64,000 nucleotides of DNA, from contig CAJFCV020000003.1 of NCBI GenBank assembly GCA_904066235.2, positions 11,532,001 to 11,596,000 of the forward strand, read 5' to 3'. Source of the DNA: Bursaphelenchus xylophilus (lineage: Eukaryota; Nematoda; Chromadorea; Rhabditida; Aphelenchoididae). The notes under the pieces are model-generated. The model saw nothing but the letters and a program-made list of their open reading frames with translations, did not search any database and had not been told where the DNA came from. This document shows positions 52,067 to 63,600 of the stretch, piece after piece (positions within the stretch are counted from its first letter, which is position 1; the number at the start of each line of letters is the position of its first letter). The position numbers and the translations under genes are program-made.

Positions 52067-52664
52067 TAACATCTAATTTTTATGTTGAAAATTCTCTGCA
52101 AAACCCTTCGTCTTTCCGAGGACAACACGCTGCTTTTCCCCTAAGCCGGCCGTTCCAATGTGGCCGGGTTTCGAAACGGGCCCCAGCATATGTTGTCGCG
52201 CGCAAAACCCGATTGTTCCTGGGACCCTTCTCCTTCGTTCCTTTCCAATTCCATCGTCTTCTGGATTATAAACGATTAGGGATCTTTAAGAAAAGGGGGG
52301 CTTGCGTGAATTTCGCCAAATTTTGTAGGTTTTGGCGTGATTCAGACCGACTTTTGTACGAAAAATAATTTTGTTGTGTAAAATACGACGATTATAGCGT
52401 GAAAATATATGTCTATGAGCATTTTTTAACGATTTTTTTTGAAAAAAAAAATAAAAAATTTTTTTTATTTTTTTTATTTTTTTTTTCATTTTTCGGGCTA
52501 AAAATTTCAGTTGTAATTACTATCGAGTTGTATAATGTTTCTACAAAAAATCAGGGTTTTTCATGCAGAAACAAAAAAGTTATGAGCAAAAACTGTTTTT
52601 GTCTACCAATAAAGATGACTCTCCTCATTTCGCGTGCTCTCTCACATAGAAAACCCTTGAATAA

Positions 52665-52795
52665 CAGTCTGTCGGGAAAATAATGTGGATTTGTCGCAGC
52701 AAAATGTTTCATCTCTTCGCAGTGGAACGCCAAATTCCCATTGTCGCAAAGCTTTCCAAAGCGCCACGAGCCCACATTATTTTCCCGACAGACTG
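52665..52795. mobile_element. MITE B copy
   Basis: CAGTCTGTCGGGAAAATAAT and complement bound 131 bp, with GATATC at the right flank. The interior has TTTGTCGC but no GCACNGTGC. Bases 52796-53260 have no gene; they contain paired CACCTGGATCCCGGGAACT-like and GGAAAGAAAATTTTGTCATC phrases that look like a decayed repeat. Confidence 0.7.
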
Positions 52796-53267
52796 ATATC
52801 TCGGCTGTTGCGGAAAAAATAAAAAAAATTTTCGATTAAAAACCATTTTTCTAAACAGGATTTTGAATAAAAATATTTGTAAAATACGATCCAGAGCCGC
52901 AGAGCCGGTTGTTTATGTAAAAACGTTCTTCTCTCTTTTTCTGTCATATACTGGTCACCAAAATTTTCTTTCCACCTGGATCCCGGGAACTGCTGGGCCT
53001 AGAACCTTGAAATTGACCACGGAAACACTGTGGAACGGTCTGACACCATACCCAAAAAAATAGTGTCATTTACAAACGTTTTTCCAAAGTGGAAAGAAAA
53101 TTTTGTCATCCCGTTTTTTGCCTTTTGCATTAAAAGTGCATCAAATGATATGATTTATTGGGTGTGGTGTTAGATTGTCCCAGGATGTTTCTGTGCCGAA
53201 TTTGGAGTTCTAGGCCCAGCGGTCCCCGAGATACGAGGTGGAAAGGAATTTTTGTCAACCAGTTTAC

Positions 53268-53456
53268 AAGCCTTCCGGAAAGTCGCCTGACCGATTTTTG
53301 ACGTTTGCACTGTGCAAAAAAGTCAGGTTGCTAGCGACAGCCGAAAAAAACCTATTGCACGGTGCGAAAAGCAAGAATTGCACAGTGCAAAGAAAACTTT
53401 TGTTTTTGCACAGTGGGTGTGGCCGATTGCTGTCCGGCGACTTTCTGGGAGGGCTA
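53268..53456. mobile_element. Degraded MITE D5 carrying GCACNGTGC sites
   Basis: The left end TTACAAGCCTTCCGGAAAGT and right end CGGCGACTTTCTGGGAGGGC are imperfect complements. The interior keeps GCACTGTGC, GCACGGTGC and GCACAGTGC in the same order as D4. Confidence 0.55.
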
Positions 53457-53595
53457 GTGTTTCGGTTACCGCTGAAAAGTGGGGTCTGAAACTTTCAGGA
53501 AAACGACTTATGGCTCATTTAGAGACGCTATGCAAATTTTTGAGAAAATTTTTTTTTGAGAAAAAATTGATTTTTTAGAAAGAAAACGATTACAA

Positions 53596-53747
53596 ATCTG
53601 TCTGGAAAATAGTGTGGATTTATCGCGCTTTGGCATCCACATTATTTTCCCGACAAGCCCATCACCGCTTTTCAACGGCTAACCGAGATTTGAAACAAAA
53701 AAAAGAAATTTTGCTGCAAAAAATCCTCATTATTTTCCCGACAGACT
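53596..53747. repeat. Remnant of one or two MITE B elements
   Basis: CTGTCTGGAAAATAGTGTGG starts the remnant, an inverted end follows near 53655, and a third end, CATTATTTTCCCGACAGACTG, closes it. It is probably a nested or recombined pair. Bases 53748-54330 hold no gene. Confidence 0.5.
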
Positions 53748-54333
53748 GATATATTTATATATATATTTATTATAAATAAAAATATTTTTATTATAAAATA
53801 CGACCCAATGACGTAAAGTGGGCTTTTTATATATATTTTTTTCTATTTTTTTGGAAGTACTCTCCCACTGTTAACCACAATGTTCAAGATTTTTGCACTT
53901 CTTTTTCCAGAATTTATTATGAATATTCAACATTTTTCTCGCATTTTTCCCATTCCCTTTCTCCAACGTTCCGCAAGCTCAGCCGTTTTTATAAGTCCTT
54001 ATTAATTGATGCAAAGTTATGCATTCCGAAGCGTTTTGGCCGGAAAGCCCGAATTTTTTTCTGTCCGTTTAAATGGCCACAAAAATGCTAATGTTTTGAG
54101 GGGCGCTTTGCACTACGCCTTGTCGCCATACGGCCGTTTTTTTGTTTTATTTTCAGACACTTTCGGGCTTGATTAATTACGCATACAGTGTTTGGTATCA
54201 GAGAAGGAGGATGAAACTGTTTTTTGGGGTTAAATTTTGGGGGATGATAGTAAGTTTTTACTGTAAAATTAGAGGTATTTTTAACCCGTGTGACATGTCA
54301 TAAGAGCTTGAAGTGCAATGCCTGGATTTTAGT

Positions 54334-54582
54334 TACAGTGGCGGACCTGATCCAGTCGCAAAAACGCACCGTTTTGCATCCATGAAGTATCAAAAAAGTG
54401 GCAAAATGTCTCCCTCTCCAAGTGAACAAACTCATGATTTTAAAAACACACCGTCCTTTTTGTGAGAGCGCCCTTCAAAACGGAGCTTTTTAGATGGAAG
54501 GAGAGACATTTTGCTACATTGTCTGATACTTCAAGGATGCAAAATGGTACCTTTTTTGCCACTGGATCGAGTCCGTCACTGT
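54334..54582. mobile_element. MITE C copy
   Basis: ACAGTGGCGGACCTGATCC and complement, about 249 bp, with the family's CCGTTTTGCATCC and GGCAAAATGTCTCCC phrases in both arms. Confidence 0.75.
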
Positions 54583-54710
54583 AGATTTGGCGGTGATTTA
54601 GAGAAAACTTTTTTAAGAAAAATTTTAGATTTATAGCAGAAAAACACCGAGATTTTTAGGCCGAAAGGTGGCCAAAAAACGGCATTTTCTTGTCTTATGT
54701 AATGTAATAT

Positions 54711-54863
54711 CAGTCTGTCGGGAAAATAATGTGGATTTGTCGCAGCTTGGAATCGCCCATAATCGCATTGCGACGGCTTACCGTGGCTGGAGATTCGGCC
54801 CGTGACTGCGGTGAGGCAAGACATTTTGCTGTGACAAATCCACATTATTTTCCCGACAGATTG
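54711..54863. mobile_element. MITE B copy
   Basis: TA flanks TCAGTCTGTCGGG at the left and TGATA at the right. It is 153 bp with a GGATTTGTCGCAGC..GTGACAAATCC hairpin. Confidence 0.75.
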
Positions 54864-55042
54864 ATACTCCTATCAAAGAGGGGAATGTTTCCCCAAAAAA
54901 ATTAGTTTTTTTTCGCGCAAAGTTTGCTGAGATATGGGCAAAAAAACGTTTTCTCTCTGACTGCCCTCCGCCTTTTCTGTACTCTCTCGTCCGCCAAGCT
55001 CGTTGACTATCTGCCCAAGAAAAGCATAAGCTAGAATTTTCG

Positions 55043-55437
55043 GAAAAAGTTCCTTATTTTGGCCACAACAAAGGCTCCGCGAACTGCGCCCAAGCTTGGG
55101 CACTAAAGTTTGGAAGAACGCTTCGACCTAGCTAACACCGAATTACTATAATAGCTCTATAGTTTTAAGGGTACCCACAAGGCTGTGACGACTCATTTAG
55201 TTCCATACGGAGGCAATAAGTTTAGTTCCGGACATGTTTCATCGTATAAAGTGTAAAATCACAGGCTGCAGCCGTTTTTGAAGGGTATGGTGGTACGTAA
55301 AAAAGAAGGTACCTCACTAGCAAAATCCATTGTCGGGGAATTGACAACGATGAATTGAGCGTGCACGCCAAATTTGGGCTAATTCCGACCAGTTTCCGCA
55401 AACTTATAAGTTGTGGCCAAAAAAAGGAACTTTTACC
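55043..55437. repeat. Element G, copy 1
   Basis: The ends GGAAAAAGTTCCTTATTTTG and GGCCAAAAAAAGGAACTTTT are inverted. The interior is not palindromic and includes AATAAGTTTAGTTCCGGACA and TTTCATCGTATAAAGTG. A reverse-oriented copy lies at 57926-58322. Frames inside are short. Bases 55438-56068 carry no gene, only fragments related to MITE J. Confidence 0.6.
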
Positions 55438-56068
55438 GAATTTTCAAAAATTTTGCGATCGCGACAAACATTGCATAGCGCAAAAAGAGGAAAAATGCAT
55501 TATGCGCCGCAAAATAAAAGCTACGCACTTTTGAAAAAGCATAGCAGTGTTTCGACTCAACAACGCCTTTTTACAGAAGCCTTTGAATTTCTTCGGCCAT
55601 TTTGAAGAAAACCTTGAAAAACAATGTCTTAGAGATGATAATCTTGAAAAGAGCTTCCTTTTTTCATTTTTCGAACGTTAAAAGAACAATATTTTTGGGG
55701 GTGAAGGTGCTTTCAAGTCATTTTAATTTTAAGAAAATTTGAGCCTTGCACTTGCGACACCGTACTCGTTGAAGTTTATTGTTAGTTCATTCGGGTCATA
55801 AACAAAACAAGGACTTTTGTTTTTTTACTTTCAATGTTTATTATTGACCGATAAATACTCTGCGGTCAGAGCAAATTCAAAAAGATTTTTGGTGAAAATT
55901 GGAAAAATCAAAAAGCTTTGTGACGTAGTGATCTCTGAATTTTGAATGGGGTTTTTGAGGAAAATGAGTATACGACGCTTTTCGAAAGTGCGTGGACTTT
56001 TTGTCGCGGTGAATTTTTGCCTTTGGGGCTAATGCCAAGTCGCATTGCTGACGAGAAAAGCAAATTAT

Positions 56069-56221
56069 CAGTCTGTCGGGAAAATAACGGCGGATCGTCG
56101 CGCATCGGAATCGCCCATCATCGCTTCGCGACTTCAAGTCGCGGCTGGGAATTTGGTGCGCGATATCGGCGAGGCGAGACATTTTGATGCGACGATCCGC
56201 CGTTATTTTCCCGACAGACTG
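56069..56221. mobile_element. MITE B copy
   Basis: 153 bp, TA-flanked. The arms contain GCGGATCGTCGCG..CGACGATCCGC, and the centre reads GACTTCAAGTCG. Confidence 0.75.
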
Positions 56222-56335
56222 ATAGCCTATGTCGCGCGATATTCGGTTGCACAGTGCATAATTTCAAATGCACGGTGCAGAATGTGGGTAAAATGTCTAC
56301 GCACAAAGAAACAATCGTAGTAGTATTTACTTTCA

Positions 56336-56753
56336 CAGTCTGTCGGGAAAATAATGTGGACATGTCGCAACAAAATACCTAGCCTCACCGAAGTCGCATA
56401 CTAGGCGGGCCAAAAAGTCTTGACATGTTTTCGCACCGTGCGGGCGCATGAATTCGGTGTCGCGACGAGCTGTCGCGCGATAAAACCTTTGGCGGGGTGC
56501 GAATGAAGAACGCACTGTGCGTTGTTTACCCTTTTCAAAACAATCTTTTTTGCACTGTGCGGTGTCGCTTTGCACCGTAAATTTTTCTTGTCGCCGCGCG
56601 ACAAATTGCATGCACGACGGCGCACTGTGCAGACATGTCAAGACTTTTTGGCCCGCCTAGTACCAAATCCCCAGCCGGGGCTAGCCGTCGCAAAGCGATG
56701 GCTTGCGATTCTAAATCGCCGCGACGAATCCACATTATTTTCCCGACAGACTG
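56336..56753. mobile_element. MITE B with MITE D6 nested inside
   Basis: The outer B ends are intact. 65 bp from the left end a TA-flanked D element interrupts it, and 93 bp of B remain on the right. Removal of D6 restores an ordinary B element of about 158 bp. Confidence 0.7.
56401..56660. mobile_element. TA-flanked MITE D6 carrying GCACNGTGC sites
   Basis: CTAGGCGGGCCAAAAAGTCT and complement, 260 bp, perfect TA duplication (56399-56400, 56661-56662). It contains GCACCGTGC, GCACTGTGC copies and TGTCGCGCGA words. The terminal sequence differs from D3/D4 after CTAG, so it is a separate subfamily sharing the same inner palindrome. Confidence 0.75.
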
Positions 56754-57009
56754 ATATCTTGGCTGCCGCTGGAAAGTGTGGGCTGAGACTTTCAGGAAAT
56801 GATTTATGGCTGATTTAGACATGACGTGTAAATTTTTGAAAAGATAAAAAGAAGTTTTTCGACCAAAAATTGGTTTTTCTAATTGGTTTAAAAAAAGGGT
56901 TTTAATAAAAAATATTTGTAAAATGCGGCACAGTTACGTGGGCTGTCTAAAACATCTTTTTTTCTCTGCTAGTCGGTTTGTAAGGTGGCTGGAGTGATAT
57001 AGCCTGATA

Positions 57010-57204
57010 CTAGGCCGTTCGGAAAGTCGCTGGAATGTTTTCGGCGACATGCACTCCGTGAAACCGAAAGTTCACTTTGCACTGTGCAATTTTTGGCTTT
57101 TTGCACAGTGCAATAGGCTTTTTTGGGCTGTCGCCCGCACCCTGAGTTTTCTTGCAACAGTGAACGTCGCCGAAATCATTCCAGCGACTTTACGAACGGC
57201 CTAG
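57010..57204. mobile_element. MITE D7 carrying GCACNGTGC sites
   Basis: CTAGGCCGTTCGGAAAGTCG and complement, 195 bp. It is in reverse orientation relative to D3, with which it shares GGGCTGTCGCCCGCACCCTG. The left flank is TA and the right flank AA. Bases 57205-57700 hold no supported gene. Confidence 0.7.
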
Positions 57205-57702
57205 AATAACAACTTTTCTTCACTTATCTCCAAAAGTACAATAAGCTTAAGAACCCCCCAAAAAATTCGCAAATTCATCAAAACCCCAGACCTTCTCGTC
57301 TCCTTATAACATTGTTTACTGTCGCAAAACCCATTGTGTTTTACCTATGATTCCTTCCGTTCTTTCGCTAAATACTTTGTTGTTGTTATTTGGTTCTTTT
57401 GGGGATTTCGAATATTTTTATAGGCCATTGCGGGTTCGTCTTAGCGAGCGTGGGCATCGGGTTTATATGGGTAATTTGATTAGGTGCGGAATGACCAAAA
57501 TCCAAGAGAATCTTGAGAATTTTTTTTGAGCGAAATGGGGGTTTTATACGTACAACAAAAGGAGGAAAGGGATTTTTTATTTTTTGGGAAATCTAAAGAG
57601 CCTTATATTAGTTGCGCTCAAAAGTTCATGCAAAAATTTGTTCGTAGTTTTCAGCGCGAGTAGTACAAAAGTACCTGAAATTCTTGGAATCTAGATTCTT
57701 GG

Positions 57703-58541
57703 TACAGTGACGGACCTGATCCAGTCACAAAAATCACCATTTTGCATCCGAGAAGTATCAAAAAATGTGGCAAAATGTCTCCCTCCAAGCGAAAAAACTT
57801 CGATTTCAAAAGCGCCCCCTTCTTTTTGTGAGGGACCCTTCACAACGGAGTTTTTTCACCTGGAGAATGAGGTATTTTGCCACATTTTTTGATACTTCCC
57901 GGATGCAAAATGGTACTGTTTTTGGAAAAACTTCCTTATTCTGGCCACAACTTATAACTTTGCTGAAACTTGTCAGAATTAGCCCAAATTTGGCGTACAG
58001 GCTCAAATCATCTTTGTCATTGCCCGGACAATGGACTGAGTAAGCTACCTTCTTTTTTTGCCTACCACTTTACTCTTTAAAAACGTCCGCAGCCTGCGAT
58101 TTTACACTTTATACGATGAAACCTGTCCGGAACTAAACTTATTGCCTCCGTGTGGAACTAAATGAGTCGTCATAGCCTTCGTAGGTACCATCAAACCTAC
58201 AGAGCTACTATAGTAATTCAGTGCCAACTTGGTCGAAGCTTTTTTTCCTAACTTTTCTTTCCAAGCTTGGGCGCAATTCGCAGAGTACCTTTGTTATGGC
58301 CAGAATAAGGAACTTTTTCCAAAAACAGTACCATTTTGCATCCGGAAAGTATCAAAAAATGTTGCAAAATGCCTCCCTCAGCTAAAAAAACCCCTGTTTT
58401 GAAGGGATCCTCACAAAAAAAGCGGGCGCTTTTGAAATCGAAGTTTTTTCACTTGGTGAGGGAGGTATTTTGCTACATTTTTGATACTTCCCGGAATCAA
58501 AATGGCATCTTTTTTTGCCATTGGATCAAGTCCGTCATTGT
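57703..58541. repeat. Composite: two MITE C halves around element G
   Basis: 57703-57925 and 58322-58541 are both family-C sequences, but each lacks the terminus that faces the middle. Element G (57926-58322) lies between them. ATGGTACTGTTTTT on one side mirrors AAAAACAGTACCAT on the other, so the whole block is symmetric at its junctions. Confidence 0.6.
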
Positions 58542-59008
58542 ATGTGCCAAATTTTACACTTTTAAACAAAAAAAAAATCAAAAATTTCAAAAAAGAAAGT
58601 TCGGTCCCTCGGAAAAATAAATTTTTTTTTTTCAAATTTTCAGTAGGCGAAATCTCATTTTTCCTCCAAAAATTTCATTTTTAGCCGTTGAAATGGGGCT
58701 GGACCGGAGCAAATTTTAGCCTCTTGCTCGGGACATCTCTTATATGTGGCTCTAAATTGAAAATTTAGAGCTCAAAATTCTCCCTTTTATTTTTGTATAG
58801 TCAAAATATTTATCGCTCCAAAAACTTCCAAGAAAACGTATTACTTTCTCTCCAAGTCTGATCGAATTTTCCCAGAACGCTCCCATCCCGTTGTTATCCC
58901 CTTTATCCACGCCGTACGCAGGAAAAATATTCCCCAAAGCCCGAGCCGCTATCATCATATGTTTTATATTATGTTTTTATCGCCGAATTTTTTGCAATTT
59001 CATTCCAG

Positions 59009-59114
59009 GAAGGGAAGAATTTTTCACGAGAAATGCCAATGATATTCTCCAGAGAGTGATCCGCGCCGATGTAAACCGAAGTTTGAAACTCGGAATTTGA
59101 CGATATTTGAAAAG
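59009..59114 (+). other. Possible 5' UTR exon of K+ channel gene
   Basis: A segment lies between a TTTCATTCCAG acceptor and an AAAAG/GTGAGT donor. It contains stops in the relevant frame, so it could only be untranslated. It would splice to the acceptor CTGTTTACAG at 60594, 94 bases before the channel ATG. Confidence 0.3.
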
Positions 59115-59193
59115 GTGAGTTTTTTTAGCAAAAAACGTTTTTCAAATTTTTTTGTTTTTTCATCAAAAAATCGCCTTTTATTTGCTTGATTTG

Positions 59194-60232
59194 ACTGCAC
59201 TGTGCAAAGAATCTTTTTTCCAACCGCACTGTGCAAACGTTTTTTTTTTGTTTCAAGACTGCACAGTGCGATCATATTTTTTCCCAATTGCACTGTGCAA
59301 TAAATTTTTTTGGTGATTGCACTGTGCAAAGAACCGCTTTTCCACCCGCACTGTGCAAACGTTTTTTTTGTTTCAAGACTGCACAGTGCAATCCAATTTT
59401 CTTAAAAATTGCACTGTGCATTCAATTATTTTTGGTGACTGCACTGTGCAAAAAACCGTTTTCCTCCCGCACTGTGCAAGCGTTCTTTCTTTTGTTGCAA
59501 CTGCACAGTGCGACCAAACTTTTCTTCCAAATCGCACGGTGCATTCAATTTTTTTGATGACTGCACTGTGCAAAGAACCGTTTCCCACCCGCACTGTGCA
59601 TACAATTTTCTTTTGTCGCCAATGCACAGTGCGACCGAACTTTTCTTCCAAGTTTGGTGACTGCACTGTGCAAAAAACTTTTCCCCAACCGCACTGTGCA
59701 ACTTGCCTCCTTTCGGCTGCACTGTGCATGCAATCTTTCTTTTGTCGCCAATGCACAGTGCGGCCGGTCTTTTCTTCCAAATTGCACCGTGCAATCGATG
59801 TTTTCCCGCTGTTTGTCTTGCGCTGTGCAAAAGTTCTCTTTTTTGACTTTTTTTCTGCACTGTGCGAGAGAACATTTCTTCCAAATTGCACGGTGCGACC
59901 ATCTTTTTTCTCTTTTTGCTTGCACTGTGCGGACGCTTTCTTTCGTCGCTTTTGCACAGCGCAAGGTTTTTTCAATTTCCACTGTGCAGTAAATTATTCG
60001 GCATTTTTTTTACCCGCACGGTGCAAATGGGATTTTTTCAGCTTCTTTTCAAATCTGCACAGTGCAGTCAAAATTTTCTTTTTTTTTGCCTTGCACTGTG
60101 CAAATGGTTACTTTCTATTGCGACTGCACGGTGCAGTTTCTTTTCAAATCTGCACAGTGCAATCAATATTTTATTTTTTTGTATTGCACTGTGCGAATTT
60201 TTTAAATTTTTTTTGCACGGTGCAATTAAAAA
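59194..60232. repeat. GCACNGTGC array upstream of K+ channel gene
   Basis: About 45 copies. A unit of about 130 bp recurs at 59200-59650 (TTGGTGACTGCACTGTGC, AAAGAACCGTTTTCC.CCC, TTTTGTTTCAAGACTG). If the 59009 exon is real, this array is in a 5' UTR intron. Confidence 0.85.
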
Positions 60233-60688
60233 AATTTTTTTGGACTTTCATAAGCTTACCGCAGACATTTTTTTAAAATAAAAAAAATTTTTTGACCCCA
60301 AATCTTCTCAAATATCATTTATTTTGATCCAAATATCATTTTCCTACTATAAAAAATGACTATGACTGTTCGAAATTGTCAGAGATCGCTCAAAAAGCGA
60401 CTCGCAAAGCTCGAAACACAACGTGAAGGTTAATTGTCGCTTTTCCCCTCGATTTACGCAATTTGAAATATACGTTTCGCTTGTCATAGAGTTTCTAAAT
60501 ATATAAAGTCAGTTTCACCTCCAGTAATTGTTGGTTTGAAGACTCTAAAATTGTAATTAAAATAATTTTTGCACAGTTTTCTCTCTGTTTACAGCTATTT
60601 TTAACCGAATTTCCCTCGAAAGTAGTTAAAGTTTAACTTTTCGGAAACGAGGAATCTAATTTATAAAATTTAGAATCCCCCTTCCCAA

Positions 60689-63600
60689 ATGGAGACCAAG
60701 CATTTGCTGAATGCGGACCTGAATGCGGTCGGCTCTTCGAATCATTCCCCGCAGACCAACAACAACTCCACGCCGATCCTCGAGAAGTTCGAGAAGAATC
60801 GGTTTCTGCGGTCGAGGATGAGCTCCAGACGGATTAGGAATCGGCTGGTGCAGAAATACGGATTTGTGAATATCAGCTTGGCCAACGTGCCAAAACAGCA
60901 TCGGAAGTACTTCAGGTGGGCGGATATTATTAGGTTGTTCAATATGAAATGTCGGATTTTAACCTTTAACTTTAAAACACCATAACTTTTTTTATAATAA
61001 ACTTTATTAATCGAAATAAAAACCATTAGAATCAACACACCTTTGCCAACGAGAAACAAGCTTATTTATGCCGGTAGCGTAAAAATCCGGAGTTCTGGAG
61101 GCGATAAAGTCGGCAAAGGCGGTTTTGGCGTCGTCTCGGTTTTTGAAGCATTTCTCCTGCAGGAAGTTGTCCAGATGCTTGAAAAAGTGGTAGTCGGTGG
61201 GCGAGAGGTCCGGCGAGTATGGTGGATGAGGCAGAGATTTCATATTTAACAGCCTAATACTTTACGATTGAGCTGAAAGAGTTGATGGACGATGAAAAAC
61301 CGTTTTTGATAGACGTTTATCAGTCTGTTGGGAAAATAATGAGCACTCTGTCGCACCGAAAATCGCATCGCCGCCGAGAAAATTAATTGAGTCGCGGCAA
61401 AATCAAATTGCTTTTCACTTCAGCGGCATGATTTTCAATGCGACAGAGTGCCTAAAAAGGCTGCCGTAGCGACATTTTTGCTCATTATTTTCCCGACAGG
61501 CTGATATATGTAAAACATAAACTACTTTCCGAAATTCCATGGCGTAAAGAATCTTTCGTATGCCATCAAGCACGCGATCTACGGCGCACGTCAAACTGAG
61601 ATAAGCTAAAACAGTCCAGTGAATGGATTGGCCATTTGCCAAAAAAAAACGCGAAAAAACGTTTTGTCGGCGAAGAAATGGGGAATTTTTGGGGCGAGAG
61701 AGTACGGTTTTGCGTGTCTTTTTTCTCTCTTTCTCTGCCAAATCAAGACGAAGTGTAAAAAACCGACAGCGAAGGGCTATTTCGTTCACCGGACTCCTCA
61801 GCTTGACGTGCGGCGTGAACTTACTCTTTTTCTGCCAAGGACAAACATTTTGGAAGGACAAACATTTTTTTTTTCTAATCATGGATTCAGTATACAGATG
61901 GCAATCGGACCGGCCCAGGGCTTTTAAAATCTGCTCAGGCCCAGAAAATGCATGTTGCGGGACGCAATCCTTTTCGAAGCATTTTGCACACTGCAATTTC
62001 TTTTCGCGCGATCAAAATTCGCGTAAATCACTCCCTTATCCGATTTCAGCCGTTTTGAAAACGTTTTGGCCCGCCTTATTGTTACAGCGACATTGCGCTC
62101 ATTATTTTCCCGACAGACTAATAAACCCTTTTCTCATCTTCAGGGACATTTTTACGACGGTAATCGAAACAAAATGGCGATGGTGCCTCATCTTCTTCAC
62201 ATTGTCTTTCATTCTGAGTTGGTCAACATTCACTGGCATGTATTATATGCTGGCATTGCATCATGGCGACTTTGAGCATAAAAACGACCCAACTTGGGAG
62301 CCGTGCATTCAAAATGGAGACTCGGTTCTGAATTTGTTCCTGTTTGCATTCACCACACAAACCACAATTGGATATGGATTTCGGTAAGCAGATTTTTTGA
62401 AAGTATTTGTTTTGAACTGTGCAGTTTTTTGGAGCAAATTTGTTTTTGCACGGTGCGATTTTTTGAGAGGATATTTTTTTGCACAGTGCCGTTATTTGGA
62501 CCAATTTTTTTTTCACTGTGCATAGAAAATGTTCTTAAAAAATCGAAAATCTTTTGCACGGTGCGGTTTTTTGAACCAATTTTTTGCGCTGTGCAGTTTT
62601 TTGGACCAAAAATTTTTTGCACTGTGCGATTTTCTGAAAGAATTTTTTTTGCACGGTGCGGTTTTTTGAACCAATTTTTGCACTGTGCATAAAAAATGTT
62701 CTTAAATTATGCACAGTGCGATTTTTTGAAAAGATTTTTTGCACAGTGCGTTCTGCACTGTGCATAAAAAACGCTCTTAAATTATGCACAGTGCAGCTTT
62801 TTGAACCGAAAATCTTTTGCACTGTGCAATTTTTCGAACCGAAATTTTTTGCACAGTGCAGTTTTTGAACCGAAAATCTTTTGCACGGTGCGGTTTTTTG
62901 AACCAATTTTTTTGCACTGTGCATAAAAAACGTTCTTAAATTATGCACAGTGCAGTTTTTTGAATCGAAAATCTTTTGCACTGTGCAGTTTTTGAACCGA
63001 AGATTTTTTGCACTGTGCATAAAAAATTTTCTTAATTTATGCACAGTGCATTTTTTCGAACCGATTTTTTTTGCACAGTGCAGTTTTTTCTAACCGAAAA
63101 TTTTCTGCACTGTGCTTAAAAAACGTTCTTAAATTATGCACAGTGCAGTTTTTCTAACCGAAAATTTTTTGCACTGTGCATAAAAAACGTTCTTAAACTA
63201 TGCACAGTGCAGTTTTCTGAATCGAAAATCTTTTGCACGGTGCGGTTTTTTGAACCAATTTTTTTGCACTGTGCATAAAAAACGTTTTTAAATTATGCAC
63301 AGTGCAGTTTTTCTAACCGAAAACTTTTTGCACAGTGCAAAAAAAAATATTCTTAAATTATTGCACTGTGCGGACCGACTTTTTCTGATCGCACAGTGCA
63401 CTTTTTTAAAAATTTTTTTGCATTGTGCAGCAAATAGAAATCTCAAAAAATTGTAAAATACGGTACTTTTAATTAAAAAAAAAAAAAAAAAAGAAATATT
63501 TAGTAATTATAATAATAAAATAAAAAAGAAAAAAATTTCAGTTATCCCACCGATTCTTGCCCGTTGACGGTGATGACAATGTGTCTTCAATTTATGGTCG

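Noticed and set aside
52054..52368. 104-codon plus frame after MITE D4
   Set aside because: It starts within the MITE terminus and shows no domain, so it is probably fortuitous.
60358..60426. 22-codon frame MTMTVRNCQRSLKKRLAKLE upstream of the K+ channel
   Set aside because: It stops before any good donor and is not in frame with the channel. At most it is an upstream ORF.
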